A DNA stretch of 64,000 bases. It comes from Hyphomicrobiales bacterium. GTDB lineage: Bacteria; Pseudomonadota; Alphaproteobacteria; Rhizobiales; JAJFHB01. The translations under genes were made by a program, and so were the position numbers. Shown here in pieces: positions 48,979 through 57,265 of this stretch (its first letter is position 1; each line of letters opens with the position of its first letter). The notes beneath the pieces are model-generated. The model worked only from the letters and a program-made list of their open reading frames with translations, ran no database searches and was not told the origin of the DNA. The DNA lies in contig JAJFHE010000024.1 in the NCBI GenBank assembly GCA_021775755.1, forward strand, positions 112,912 to 176,911. Direction: 5' to 3'.

Positions 48979-49560
48979 ATGCCGTGGCAAAAAAGTTTCG
49001 ATGTCGACGCAACGCTGGACCGCGCCATGCACGCGTTCTGGGCGCGCGGCTATGAAGCGACCTCGCTGCAGGACCTGCTGGACTGCATGGGCATCAACCG
49101 CGGCAGCCTCTACGGGACCTATGGCGACAAACGTGCCTTGTTTCTGAAAGCGCTTGAACGCTACGACAGGCAGCACCGCCGCGCCTGGGTGGCGGGTATC
49201 GCCGCCGATGCGACACCTGTCGACGCGATCGCGCGCATTTTCGAAGATGCCGTTGCGGCGGCTGTCGAGAAGGGCTCGCGCGATGGCTGTCTGCTGGTTA
49301 ACACCGCACTCGAACTCTCGCCTCATGACAAGGAAATTCAAAACTTTGTGAGCAATGCGCTCAGCGAAATGGAAGACTTTTTCGAGCACATGATCGAGCG
49401 CGGAAAGGCTGGCGGCACGGTGCCCGGCCACATCGACGCAAGCGCCACTGCCGGCGCCCTGCTCTCTCTCTTCATCGGACTTCGCGTGCTGGCCCGCAGC
49501 CGCCCGGAACCGCAGCTACTCAACGCCATTGCCGCGCAGGCACAAGCCCTCCTGCGCTGA
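48979..49560 (+). CDS. TetR/AcrR family regulator
   Basis: A 193-residue repressor. The helix-turn-helix is in residues 5-50 (ATLDRAMHAFWARGYEATSLQDLLDCMGINRGSLYGTYGDK, shown here by its ends). The ligand domain has GCLLVNTALELSP and TVPGHIDASATAGALLSLF. NemR-like and electrophile-responsive regulators share this form. It lies between two copies of an 18-bp sequence, suggesting it controls itself and the gene that follows. Confidence 0.9.
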   Translation: MPWQKSFDVDATLDRAMHAFWARGYEATSLQDLLDCMGINRGSLYGTYGDKRALFLKALERYDRQHRRAWVAGIAADATPVDAIARIFEDAVAAAVEKGSRDGCLLVNTALELSPHDKEIQNFVSNALSEMEDFFEHMIERGKAGGTVPGHIDASATAGALLSLFIGLRVLARSRPEPQLLNAIAAQAQALLR

Positions 49561-49576
49561 AAATTTTTTGGGCTCA

Positions 49577-49594
49577 TTTGGAACGATTGGTCAA
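49577..49594 (-). promoter_or_regulatory. Candidate TetR operator, downstream copy
   Basis: On the minus strand this reads TTGACCAATCGTTCCAAA, matching the copy at 48927 at 17 of 18 bases. It lies 19 bp before the AhpD-like start, over the gap from the TetR stop. Confidence 0.65.
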
Positions 49595-49612
49595 AATAAA
49601 GGGAGGAATATA

Positions 49613-50182
49613 ATGAGTGTTTCCTACGTCGAGCGTGAAGGCGCCAATGCGGAAACAGTTGCCTTTTACGACAAGGCAACCGACCGATTCGAGATGCTCT
49701 TGAACATCTTCAAGGTGTTCGGCCACACGCCGGAACTTGGCACGGTCTTCACCGATCTGATTATGGCGATCCTGAAAGACGGCGAGATTGACTGGCTCAC
49801 CAAGGAACTGATTATCCTCAAAGCGACGCACCGCAATGAATGCCAGTACTGCGTCGTGCAGCACGAGACCCTGTCGAAGCGTCTCGGCATCTCCGAAGAG
49901 AAAATCAACGACATCGGCGATGACCGCTACAAGTCGAGCCCGCATTTCACGGACGCGGAGAAGGCCCTGATGGATCTCACCGTGCAAATCGGTGTCGACG
50001 CAAACCGTGTGCCCAAGGAGTTGTGGGACCGGCTGCACCAGCATTTCACCGAACCGCAGATCGTCGAGGCGGTGTTCACCATCACCATCTACATCGCCGT
50101 GTCGAAATTCGGCGATGCACTCGGTGTGGAGCTGGAGCCGGTGTTCTCCGAGATACAGCCCATTCTGCCGATCAACCACTAG
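49613..50182 (+). CDS. AhpD-like carboxymuconolactone-decarboxylase family protein
   Basis: A 189-residue protein with the alkylhydroperoxidase motif CxxC-x3-H as ECQYCVVQH (Cys77, Cys80, His84), in an all-helical fold. The motif gives thiol-peroxidase or related redox activity in AhpD. ATG 49613 has GGGAGG 7 bp upstream, which decides the start. It is separated by 52 bp from the TetR gene, with the operator in between, and is the probable main target of that regulator. Confidence 0.88.
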   Translation: MSVSYVEREGANAETVAFYDKATDRFEMLLNIFKVFGHTPELGTVFTDLIMAILKDGEIDWLTKELIILKATHRNECQYCVVQHETLSKRLGISEEKINDIGDDRYKSSPHFTDAEKALMDLTVQIGVDANRVPKELWDRLHQHFTEPQIVEAVFTITIYIAVSKFGDALGVELEPVFSEIQPILPINH

Positions 50183-50196
50183 GCGACATCAACACT

Positions 50197-50223
50197 GCGG
50201 GGTTCTGCTGTGCGGAACCCCGC
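50197..50223 (+). terminator. Hairpin after the AhpD-like gene
   Basis: GCGGGGTTC and GAACCCCGC form a perfect 9-bp stem with a 9-base loop, 15 bp after the AhpD stop. No T-run follows, so it may be an attenuator between this gene and the glutaredoxin gene. Confidence 0.45.
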
Positions 50224-50257
50224 GCCCTTCACTCCAACACCCCGTCTGGAACCTGCG

Positions 50258-50512
50258 ATGACGATAGAAATCTTCTCAAGCCCCGGATGCAGCTATTGCG
50301 ACCGCGCCAAGGCGCTCCTCAAGGAGCACGGTCTGGAGTTCACCGAATACGACCTGAGCGCCGATGACGCCCACCGCGAGGACCTCATCGCGCGCCTGCC
50401 ACGCGTCAGGGCGCTGCCGCAGATCTTTATCGATGACGAGCATATCGGCGGTTACGACGACCTTGCGCTGATCGATGAAAAGGGCGAGCTTGTGTCCCGG
50501 CCCACTGGCTGA
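50258..50512 (+). CDS. Glutaredoxin
   Basis: An 84-residue dithiol glutaredoxin. The active site is CSYC (Cys11, Cys14) in SSPGCSYCDRAK, the cis-proline is in ALPQIFID, and the glutathione loop is GGYDDL. ATG 50258 (MTIEIFSS) is chosen. It would reduce disulfides or glutathionylated proteins, and could supply electrons to AhpD-like or peroxiredoxin enzymes. Confidence 0.93.
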   Translation: MTIEIFSSPGCSYCDRAKALLKEHGLEFTEYDLSADDAHREDLIARLPRVRALPQIFIDDEHIGGYDDLALIDEKGELVSRPTG

Positions 50513-50556
50513 AACAACGGCGATTACGTGAGTGATCGTTTTACCGGGACACAACC

Positions 50557-50952
50557 ATGAAACAGATCACCCGCATCAACCATGTCGGCCTGAGGGTCCG
50601 CGATCTCGACGCCTCGCGGGCGTTTTACGAGAAGCTCGGATTCGAGTTCATCATCGGTCCGGTCGGGCCGGAGCCGGTGGCCGTGATGGAGCACCCTTGC
50701 GGCATCAACATCAACTTCATCCTCAATGCTTCTGCAAATTCTTCCGGGCCAAACATCTTGATGGATGTCCCGGAGAAGCATGCGGGCTTCACGCATGTGG
50801 CACTTGAAGTCGATGACATGGACGCCGTCGTGGCAAATCTGGCCGAACTCGGCATGAAGATCACCGAAACGGTTGAACTATCCGACGGCCGGATGTTCTG
50901 CTTCATCCGCGATCCCGATCTCAACGTTATCGAATTTCACAAACCGGCGTGA
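50557..50952 (+). CDS. VOC (glyoxalase/bleomycin-resistance) superfamily protein
   Basis: A 131-residue two-module VOC protein. It has INHVGLRVRDLDASRAFYEKLGF, here shown by its ends INHVG and YEKLGF, with the metal His in the first strand; a second His in GFTHVALEVDDMD; and a Glu in DLNVIEFHKPA. These are the expected ligand places of glyoxalase I or ring-cleaving enzymes. Methylglyoxal or another electrophile is a possible substrate. Confidence 0.87.
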   Translation: MKQITRINHVGLRVRDLDASRAFYEKLGFEFIIGPVGPEPVAVMEHPCGININFILNASANSSGPNILMDVPEKHAGFTHVALEVDDMDAVVANLAELGMKITETVELSDGRMFCFIRDPDLNVIEFHKPA

Positions 50953-51109
50953 ACGGCGACACACACAATCTCTACCTCCCTGTTTGCGACAGCCTCTCTG
51001 CAACAGAGAACGTCGTCGGACAATCTTGAGCTGGAATATATTGACATACCTCAAGACTCACGACGACACCCCTAATAAACTGCACATACCAGCAACGTTT
51101 GGAGCCGCC

Positions 51110-51484
51110 ATGCCACTCAGCGCCCGTTCACTGCTTATCGCTGTAGTCTTTCTCAGTGTCGGTGTCGTCGCGGGCTTCCTCGCCGCCGGCTGGCTGTCAG
51201 ACGATCCAGATGCCGAGTACGAGGCGGCCGTGCAGCGCGGGCACGATCTTGCGACCTTGATGTGCGCGAGATGCCATGCCGTGGCCGACGAACCGCAAAG
51301 CCCGCGCGAAGGCGCGCCGCCGTTCCGCACCATCATGGGCCGGCTGACCGCGGAAGGTCTCGACGACGAACTGTCCGAAGGTCTCGTCGCCGGGCATGAC
51401 CCGATGCCGCGGTGGCTGCTGTCAACGCGCCAGATCGACGATCTGTTTTTCTATATCGACAGCATATCCGTGCAGGGAAGCTGA
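51110..51484 (+). CDS. Membrane-anchored small cytochrome c
   Basis: A 124-residue protein with a signal-anchor helix (LLIAVVFLSVGVVAGFLAAG) and one heme c site CARCH (Cys52, Cys55, His56). The likely axial Met is Met99 in HDPMPRW. ATG 51110 follows GGAG by 5 bp; a longer frame to 50873 is spurious. It could pass electrons to the oxidase, but its partner is unknown. Confidence 0.87.
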   Translation: MPLSARSLLIAVVFLSVGVVAGFLAAGWLSDDPDAEYEAAVQRGHDLATLMCARCHAVADEPQSPREGAPPFRTIMGRLTAEGLDDELSEGLVAGHDPMPRWLLSTRQIDDLFFYIDSISVQGS

Positions 51485-51496
51485 ACTGCACCCACG

Positions 51497-51790
51497 TCAC
51501 GCCTTCCAGTCGTGATCGTGCACCATGACGCGCACGTCGCCGGAGCGCTCAAAGCGTCTGGTCGCGTATTTCTCAGCGGCAACTTCACGGATCGCGGGCA
51601 TGAGACGGTCATATGCCGCCATGAAGGCGTCGGCCGGCAACAATCCGTCCTCCGGCAGCTCCTCCATATGATGCTTGAGCGCAAAGGTCGTCACACCGCA
51701 CAGCACCTCATCATTGCCATCGAACCCGTGGAAGCGAACGCAGTGTCCGTCGAAATGTTTGAAGTCGTCGCGAAACGCCAGCCGGCTCAT
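51497..51790 (-). CDS. DUF1488-like protein
   Basis: A 97-residue protein resembling DUF1488, with VRFHGFDGNDEVLCGVTTFALKH as the recognisable part (quoted by its ends VRFHGFDG and ALKHH). There is no catalytic motif. It is convergent with the cytochrome c gene, 12 bp apart, and divergent from the methyltransferase gene. Confidence 0.6.
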   Translation of the reverse strand: MSRLAFRDDFKHFDGHCVRFHGFDGNDEVLCGVTTFALKHHMEELPEDGLLPADAFMAAYDRLMPAIREVAAEKYATRRFERSGDVRVMVHDHDWKA

Positions 51791-51931
51791 CGTCCCACCT
51801 CATTGATCGCGCAAAACCAGCGCGTAATTGTGAATGCCTCAACGCTAAGCCATGCGCATGGTTGAGCATTGACCAAGGTCAAAGAAACTGATCGATTGTC
51901 GCGTCGCACTCACCGCAAGAAACGGTCCGCC

Positions 51932-52621
51932 ATGTCCGCATACACAACAGATCAAATCGAACTGACGCAGACGCTGGAGCTTGCCGGCAAGCGTGTTCTC
52001 GATGTCGGCTGCGGGGGCGGCGCAATGATGCGGTTCATGCGCGATGCGGGGGCTATCCCGACCGGTATCGAGGTGTCGCCGGGACAACTTTCGCGGGCCC
52101 GCACGGCAGACCCGGAGAATGCGGAAAGTTACATCGAAGGGCGCGGCGAAGATTTGCCCTTTGAGGACGCAAGTTTCGATGCGGCGACCTTTTTCTTCTC
52201 CCTGCATCACATTCCGCAACAGCATATGGCAGTCGCGCTCGGCGAAGCCCAACGGGTCATCGTGCCCGGCGGCGCCCTTTATGTGGTCGAGCCGGTCGCC
52301 GAAGGGCCGATGTACGATGTTGAGCGCTTTGTCGTCGATGAGAAACCGGTAAGGGCGCAAGCTCAGGCGGCAATCGCGCAGCTGGCGGCCACCGGCGTCG
52401 GCGGCGTTCAGGCGCGCGACTACCTGACGGCCTACACCTACGCGAATGTCACTTGTCTGGTCGACGAGTTCCTCGAGGTCGATCCGGCGCGCGAAACGGC
52501 CTGGCGGAAAAATGCCTCAGCCCTTAAAGATGCATTCGACAATCTCGGCAGGCCAGCCGATGGCGGCATGTTGTTTGAACAACCCGTGCGCGCTGTGCTG
52601 TTCCGCAAAAGGGAAACATAA
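51932..52621 (+). CDS. Class I SAM-dependent methyltransferase 1
   Basis: A 229-residue methyltransferase of the UbiE-like type. Motif I is VLDVGCGGG (about res 22-30), the acidic end of strand 2 is in PTGIEVSP, motif post-I/II has GEDLPFEDASFDA, and then SLHHIPQ. ATG 51932 (MSAYTTDQ) is used; the frame from 51869 adds 21 Lys/Arg-rich residues. It is followed 2 bp later by methyltransferase 2, so they are co-translated. Substrate unknown. Confidence 0.88.
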   Translation: MSAYTTDQIELTQTLELAGKRVLDVGCGGGAMMRFMRDAGAIPTGIEVSPGQLSRARTADPENAESYIEGRGEDLPFEDASFDAATFFFSLHHIPQQHMAVALGEAQRVIVPGGALYVVEPVAEGPMYDVERFVVDEKPVRAQAQAAIAQLAATGVGGVQARDYLTAYTYANVTCLVDEFLEVDPARETAWRKNASALKDAFDNLGRPADGGMLFEQPVRAVLFRKRET

Positions 52622-52623
52622 AC

Positions 52624-53454
52624 ATGTCGAAACCGAACGCCGTCGCCGATCACTACACGCACGGCAACCTGCTAGCCGCGATCGCGGAAGGGGTGAGCAA
52701 GATCGGCAAGTCGCCGGATACCGTTACCATCGACGATCTTGGCCCAGTCGACGAGTTTCATATTGGCGGCCGTCAGGCGTCAGTTCATTTTCTCGACCAG
52801 ATAGCGCCGGCGCGCGATAACCATGTGCTTGATGTCGGTTGCGGCCTTGGCGGCGGCGCGCGCTTTGCTGCGAACCGCTATGGCGCTCACATCAGTGGCA
52901 TAGACCTCACGGCGGAATTTGTCGAAACCGGCAATGCGCTCAGTGGTTGGGTCGGACTTGCAGACCGCATCACACTGATCCAGGGCAGCGCTCTTGAAAT
53001 GCCGTTCGAGGCGGCTCAGTTCGATGCCGCGTACATGATGCATGTCGGCATGAACATTGCCGACAAGGGCGCGTTGTTCGGCGAAGTGGCTCGGGTACTG
53101 AAAGACGGTGCGACTTTTGGAGTCTACGACGTCATGCGCACAAGCGAGGGCGCTCTTGCCTATCCGGTTCCATGGGCGGCGACCCCGCAAACGAGTGCCG
53201 TTGGAACTCCCGCCGACTATCGCGATGCGCTGAACGCAAACGGGTTCGAAGTAACGGTTGAATTCAACCGCTGCGAATTCGCAATCGAGTTTTTCGCGCA
53301 GTTGAAAGCCCGCACGGAGGCTGAGGGCCCGCCGCCGCTTGGCGTGCATGTTCTGATGGGCGAAGACCGCGCGCAAAAAGTGCAGAACATGGTTGAAAAT
53401 ATTGGTGCCGGCCGCATTGCTCCCGTTGAGATGATCGCGCGCAAACGCAGTTAG
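52624..53454 (+). CDS. SAM-dependent methyltransferase 2 (sarcosine/dimethylglycine N-methyltransferase-like)
   Basis: A 276-residue class I methyltransferase. It has VADHYTHGNLL, GPVDEFHIGGRQAS, HVLDVGCGLGGGARF and MHVGMNIADKGALFGEVARVL. This layout is shared with sarcosine/dimethylglycine and related small-amine N-methyltransferases and with tocopherol-type enzymes. It is clearly a paralogue of methyltransferase 3 on the other strand (54591). Convergent with the ADH gene, 15 bp apart. Confidence 0.88.
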   Translation: MSKPNAVADHYTHGNLLAAIAEGVSKIGKSPDTVTIDDLGPVDEFHIGGRQASVHFLDQIAPARDNHVLDVGCGLGGGARFAANRYGAHISGIDLTAEFVETGNALSGWVGLADRITLIQGSALEMPFEAAQFDAAYMMHVGMNIADKGALFGEVARVLKDGATFGVYDVMRTSEGALAYPVPWAATPQTSAVGTPADYRDALNANGFEVTVEFNRCEFAIEFFAQLKARTEAEGPPPLGVHVLMGEDRAQKVQNMVENIGAGRIAPVEMIARKRS

Positions 53455-53469
53455 CATGGGCCTACCCGA

Positions 53470-54552
53470 CTATTCGAACACCACCACGGAGCGGGCGATC
53501 TCGCCGCGCTTCATTTCATCGAATGCCTCGTTGATGTCCTCAAGCGCGATGCGCCGGGAAATCATGTCGTCGAGCTTGAGCTTGCCGTTCAGATAGAAGT
53601 CCACGTACCGGGGCATGTCGACACGAAAGCGGTTGGAGCCCATGTCCGACCCCTGCAGACGCTTGTCGCCGAGGAGGTCCGCGCCGTGGATCTCAAGCAT
53701 TTCGCCCACCGGCACCATGCCGATGATCGTGGCAACGCCTGAGCGGCGCAGCATCTGGAAGGCCTGCTCGCTGGTTTTCTTGAGACCGAGCGCCTCGAAC
53801 GAATATTCAACCCCGCCACCGGTCAGCTCTTTCACCGCCTCCACGGGATCGCACTGGCTCGCGTCAACAACGTCGGTGGCACCGAAATGCTTTGCGATAT
53901 TGAGCTTCGTGCCGTTGATGTCGACCGCGATGATGCGGCCGGCGCCGGCAATCGCCGCACCGTTGACCGCTGACAGACCGACCCCTCCGCAGCCGATGAC
54001 GCAGACGGTCGATCCCACCTCGATGCTGGCCGTGTTGATGACGGCGCCAAAGCCGGTGGTCACCGCGCAGCCGATGAGGGCTGCACGGTCAAGCGGCATG
54101 TCCTCGCGGATCTTTACGAGGGCGTGCTCGTGGATCAGCATCTGCTCAGCAAGCGAGGACAGATCATAGAACTGGTGCATTTCAGCGCCGTTCTGCATGA
54201 GGCGCGACGGCTCTTCGTCGGAGCGTGCGGTCTCCGGGTTGCCGCAGCTATAGGGCCGGCCCGTCGTGCAGAACTCGCAGTGCCCGCAGAACACGGAGAG
54301 ACAGGTGATCACATGATCGCCGGGCTTTACGTAGGTGACTTCAGAACCGACCTTTTCAACAATGCCGGCGGACTCATGACCGAGCACAGCAGGTACCGGG
54401 GTCGGGTAAAAGCCATCGATATAGTGAAGATCGGAGTGACACACACCGACGGCCGCCGTTCGCACCAGCACCTCATGGGATTTCGGATTGTCGATTTCGA
54501 CATCCTCAATGGTGAGGGGCTTGTGCGGTTCGCGAAATACTGCTGCTTTCAT
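53470..54552 (-). CDS. Zinc-dependent alcohol dehydrogenase (MDR family)
   Basis: A 360-residue medium-chain dehydrogenase. Catalytic zinc ligands are Cys38 and His59-Glu60 (GVCHSD, LGHESAG); the structural zinc has Cys89, 92, 95 and 103 (CGHCEFCTTGRPYSC). The NAD site is VIGCGGVGLS. It resembles the AdhC/NDMA- and mycothiol-type group. ATG 54552 is chosen. It is 38 bp downstream of methyltransferase 3 on the same strand, likely one operon. Formaldehyde or a methylated alcohol could be its substrate, but this is inference. Confidence 0.9.
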   Translation of the reverse strand: MKAAVFREPHKPLTIEDVEIDNPKSHEVLVRTAAVGVCHSDLHYIDGFYPTPVPAVLGHESAGIVEKVGSEVTYVKPGDHVITCLSVFCGHCEFCTTGRPYSCGNPETARSDEEPSRLMQNGAEMHQFYDLSSLAEQMLIHEHALVKIREDMPLDRAALIGCAVTTGFGAVINTASIEVGSTVCVIGCGGVGLSAVNGAAIAGAGRIIAVDINGTKLNIAKHFGATDVVDASQCDPVEAVKELTGGGVEYSFEALGLKKTSEQAFQMLRRSGVATIIGMVPVGEMLEIHGADLLGDKRLQGSDMGSNRFRVDMPRYVDFYLNGKLKLDDMISRRIALEDINEAFDEMKRGEIARSVVVFE

Positions 54553-54590
54553 GATACGGGTCTCTTTCCAAATAAGTTTGCCTGCCGCTG

Positions 54591-55424
54591 TTAGCCCGGC
54601 ACTTTGCACAACACCTCAATGGGTATTGTTCGCCCCTCCGCCGTGCCGCTTGAGGAGTTGGCCATCGCTTCACCGGCAATATCGCCGTGAATCAACTGGA
54701 CCGCCCGATGCAGCGGTCTCTCTCCATGCTCGACAGCAGCGCGCGAACGCGCGCCATAGTCCTTCGATTGGCTCAGCGTGTCGTGCAGCGACACGACCTC
54801 AAACCCGCACGCCTCCAGCCCGGCACGCGTTTTGTCAGGTGTTACAAGAAAGCTCGACTGCGCGGTCTCGGCCCACGGCGTCGGGAACTCGACCATGCCG
54901 TTCGGTCCTTGCGCGACTTCCGACAGCATCAGCCAACCACCGGGTTTAAGCACGCGCCTGATTTCGCCGTAGAACGTCGTTTTATCAGAGATGTTCATCG
55001 ACACGTTCATGGAATAGGCGCCATCAAATGTCGCGTCACCAAACGGCATGGCCAGCGCATCACCCTGCTCAAAACCGACGCGGCCTGAAAGATCCAGTGC
55101 CGCGGTCAACTCCTTTGCGACAGCGCAGAACTCTTCAGTCAGGTCGATGCCTGTCACCTGGCATCCAAACCGCGTGGTCATGTAGCGCGCCGGACCACCG
55201 ATGCCACTGCCGATATCGAGCAAATGATCTTGCGACGACACCTCTAGAGCATCGGCAATCTCCTTCGTCGCCTCAAAACCCCGACCATGAAACTGGTCGT
55301 AGGGCGTGAGTTCGTCGAGTGCCGGGTGATCGGGATCGCAGCCGTCTTCAAGCAAGGCGGCACGCAACCGCGCCATCAGCGAGCCGCTTGTGTAATGAGC
55401 GGCGATGTCCGCTTGGTGTGTCAT
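54591..55424 (-). CDS. SAM-dependent methyltransferase 3 (paralogue of 2)
   Basis: A 277-residue class I methyltransferase. It shares IAAHYTSGSLM, LTPYDQFHGRGFEAT, LLDIGSGIGGPARYM and MNVSMNISDKTTFYGEIRRVL with methyltransferase 2, so the two are diverged copies. The SAM site is intact. ATG 55424 is chosen; a frame to 55733 runs into the region upstream. With the ADH gene it forms a likely minus-strand operon, facing the two plus-strand methyltransferases. Confidence 0.88.
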   Translation of the reverse strand: MTHQADIAAHYTSGSLMARLRAALLEDGCDPDHPALDELTPYDQFHGRGFEATKEIADALEVSSQDHLLDIGSGIGGPARYMTTRFGCQVTGIDLTEEFCAVAKELTAALDLSGRVGFEQGDALAMPFGDATFDGAYSMNVSMNISDKTTFYGEIRRVLKPGGWLMLSEVAQGPNGMVEFPTPWAETAQSSFLVTPDKTRAGLEACGFEVVSLHDTLSQSKDYGARSRAAVEHGERPLHRAVQLIHGDIAGEAMANSSSGTAEGRTIPIEVLCKVPG

Positions 55425-55641
55425 CCGTACCGGCCCGCGTGATTTCGACAAACCGACCCTATCAAGGCTCGACCGGCGATCAATACAAAAAAGCCATCCG
55501 GCATCTGGCAATAGCGCAATCTCCGACAAGTAATGCGCCACCCAATCGCCATACTGCGGCGCAGCTATGGTTATCAGGTAGCGTCCTGACGGACCATGCA
55601 GCGTCTGCGTATTGGGGAACTCAACGGAGGGATATATCCCG

Positions 55642-56718
55642 ATGACGAAACGACTGCTTTCAACACTTCTACTTGGGACTGCCATTGCGGGTGCATCTGC
55701 CACGCTGGCACTCGCCGAGGATGTCACCATCAACTTCGTATCGTGGGGCGGCGCCTATACGGAGAGCCAGCTAAAGTCGATGATCGAGCCGTATCAGCAG
55801 GCCAATCCAAATGTAACGATCAATGTCATCGACTACACCGGAGGCCTTGCGCAGATCCGCGCCCAGGTCGAGGCAAACAACATCGAATGGAACATCGTGG
55901 ATCTCACGCCGCAGAACGCCATTCCAGGCTGCGATGAAGGCCTCTTCGAAGAGCTCGACGTCAGCAGTTTCCCCGACGGCGCCGATGGCACACCGGCTGC
56001 CGACGACTTTGTGGAAGGCGGCTATGGCGAATGTTTCGTCGGCAACATAGTTTACACGACGGTGATGGCGTACAACTCCGAAGCCGTCGACGGCAGTCCG
56101 ACATCCGTCGACGATTTCTGGAATCTCGAGCAGTTCCCCGGCAAGCGTGGCCTGCGCAAGGACGCCGGTATCAATCTCGAATGGGGTCTTGAAGCCATGG
56201 GTGTCGCGCGTGGCGATATCTACGAAACACTGGCGACCGACGACGGCCTCGATATGGCTTTCGAGAGCCTCGACAAGATCAAGTCCGAAACGATCTGGTG
56301 GGAAGCCGGCGCGCAGCCGCCGCAGCTCCTTGCCGACAAGGAAGTCGTAATGGCTTCTGCATGGAACGGTCGCCTCTACAACGCCATCGTTGAAGAGAAC
56401 CAGCCGATCGTCATCATGTGGGACACGCAGATCTGGGATCTCGACGCCTTTGCCGTAGTGGCCGGGTCGCCGAATATGCCGGCAATCATGGACTTCCTGA
56501 AGTTCGCCACGTCGTCAGAGGTGCTCGCCGACAGCACGAACTACATCTCCTACGGCCCGATGCGTTTGTCTGCAGCGCAATTCGTGGCGCCCGACATCCT
56601 GCCGCATCTTCCAACCGCGCCGGACAACTTCGGTAATGCGATCCAGTATGACATTTCCTACTGGGCCGATCACACTACCGAGATGACGGAGCGCTTCAAC
56701 GCCTGGCTTGCGAAGTAG
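55642..56718 (+). CDS. Extracellular solute-binding protein (PotD/PotF-like)
   Basis: A 358-residue periplasmic binding protein. The signal peptide is MTKRLLSTLLLGTAIAGASA, with cleavage near LALAE. The mature part starts DVTINFVSWGGAYTES and resembles polyamine-type binding proteins. Two Cys residues (GCDEG, ECFVG) may pair. ATG 55642 with GGAGGG 14 bp upstream is chosen. No ABC permease or ATPase gene is next to it, so it is an orphan. A hairpin terminator follows. Confidence 0.9.
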   Translation: MTKRLLSTLLLGTAIAGASATLALAEDVTINFVSWGGAYTESQLKSMIEPYQQANPNVTINVIDYTGGLAQIRAQVEANNIEWNIVDLTPQNAIPGCDEGLFEELDVSSFPDGADGTPAADDFVEGGYGECFVGNIVYTTVMAYNSEAVDGSPTSVDDFWNLEQFPGKRGLRKDAGINLEWGLEAMGVARGDIYETLATDDGLDMAFESLDKIKSETIWWEAGAQPPQLLADKEVVMASAWNGRLYNAIVEENQPIVIMWDTQIWDLDAFAVVAGSPNMPAIMDFLKFATSSEVLADSTNYISYGPMRLSAAQFVAPDILPHLPTAPDNFGNAIQYDISYWADHTTEMTERFNAWLAK

Positions 56719-56744
56719 AAACATCGCCTCATCAGGGTTTGATT

Positions 56745-56774
56745 GCGGGAGACTCAGGGCTCCCGCTTTCATTT
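56745..56774 (+). terminator. Rho-independent-type terminator after the solute-binding gene
   Basis: GCGGGAG and CTCCCGC form a 7-bp stem with an 8-base loop, followed by TTTCATTT. It lies 27 bp after the stop of the solute-binding protein gene. Confidence 0.65.
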
Positions 56775-56800
56775 CGGTCAGTGATTCTGGAGCCGCCAGT

Positions 56801-57265
56801 TCACGGTTGCGTCAGAAGCCTGTAAATCGCGTCGTTGATGCCTCTGCGCCTGGCATAATCAAACGCCGTACGGCCCCACTGGTCTTTGTGATCCCGGTCC
56901 ACGCCTTCAGCCAGAAGCAGCCTTACAATTTCAACACGGTTCTGGAAGCTTGCAAGAATCAATGGTGTCACCTGCTCTCCATCTACCCAACCAGGATCGG
57001 CGCCACCGGCGATGAGTATGGCAGCAATATCGGCATGACCGTCCCGCGCGGCGAAGATCAGCGCGGTATTGCGGTTGTCGTCTGTGGCATTGGGGTCGGC
57101 GCCCGCAGCGAGTGTCCGCCGAACCTCCGCGGCATCGCCTGCAAGCGTTGCGGCGATCAGAGGAACATTTGCAGCCGTTTCGGCCAGAGCATTTCTTTCA
57201 ACGCCCAGAAATAGGATCGCAAGGACGGACAACACGACACCGGCAAGGCGTAAACGCGACATCAT
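56801..57265 (-). CDS. Secreted ankyrin-repeat protein
   Basis: A 154-residue protein with a signal peptide (LRLAGVVLSVLAILFLG, cut near NALAE). It has about three to four ankyrin repeats: LIAATLAGDAAEVRRTLAAGADPN, NTALIFAARDGHADIAAILIAGGADP and the next LILASFQNRVEIVRLLLAEG, each shown in part in this window. Ankyrins bind other proteins. The start overlaps the stop of the beta-propeller gene as ATGA, so they are translationally coupled. Confidence 0.85.
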   Translation of the reverse strand: MMSRLRLAGVVLSVLAILFLGVERNALAETAANVPLIAATLAGDAAEVRRTLAAGADPNATDDNRNTALIFAARDGHADIAAILIAGGADPGWVDGEQVTPLILASFQNRVEIVRLLLAEGVDRDHKDQWGRTAFDYARRRGINDAIYRLLTQP

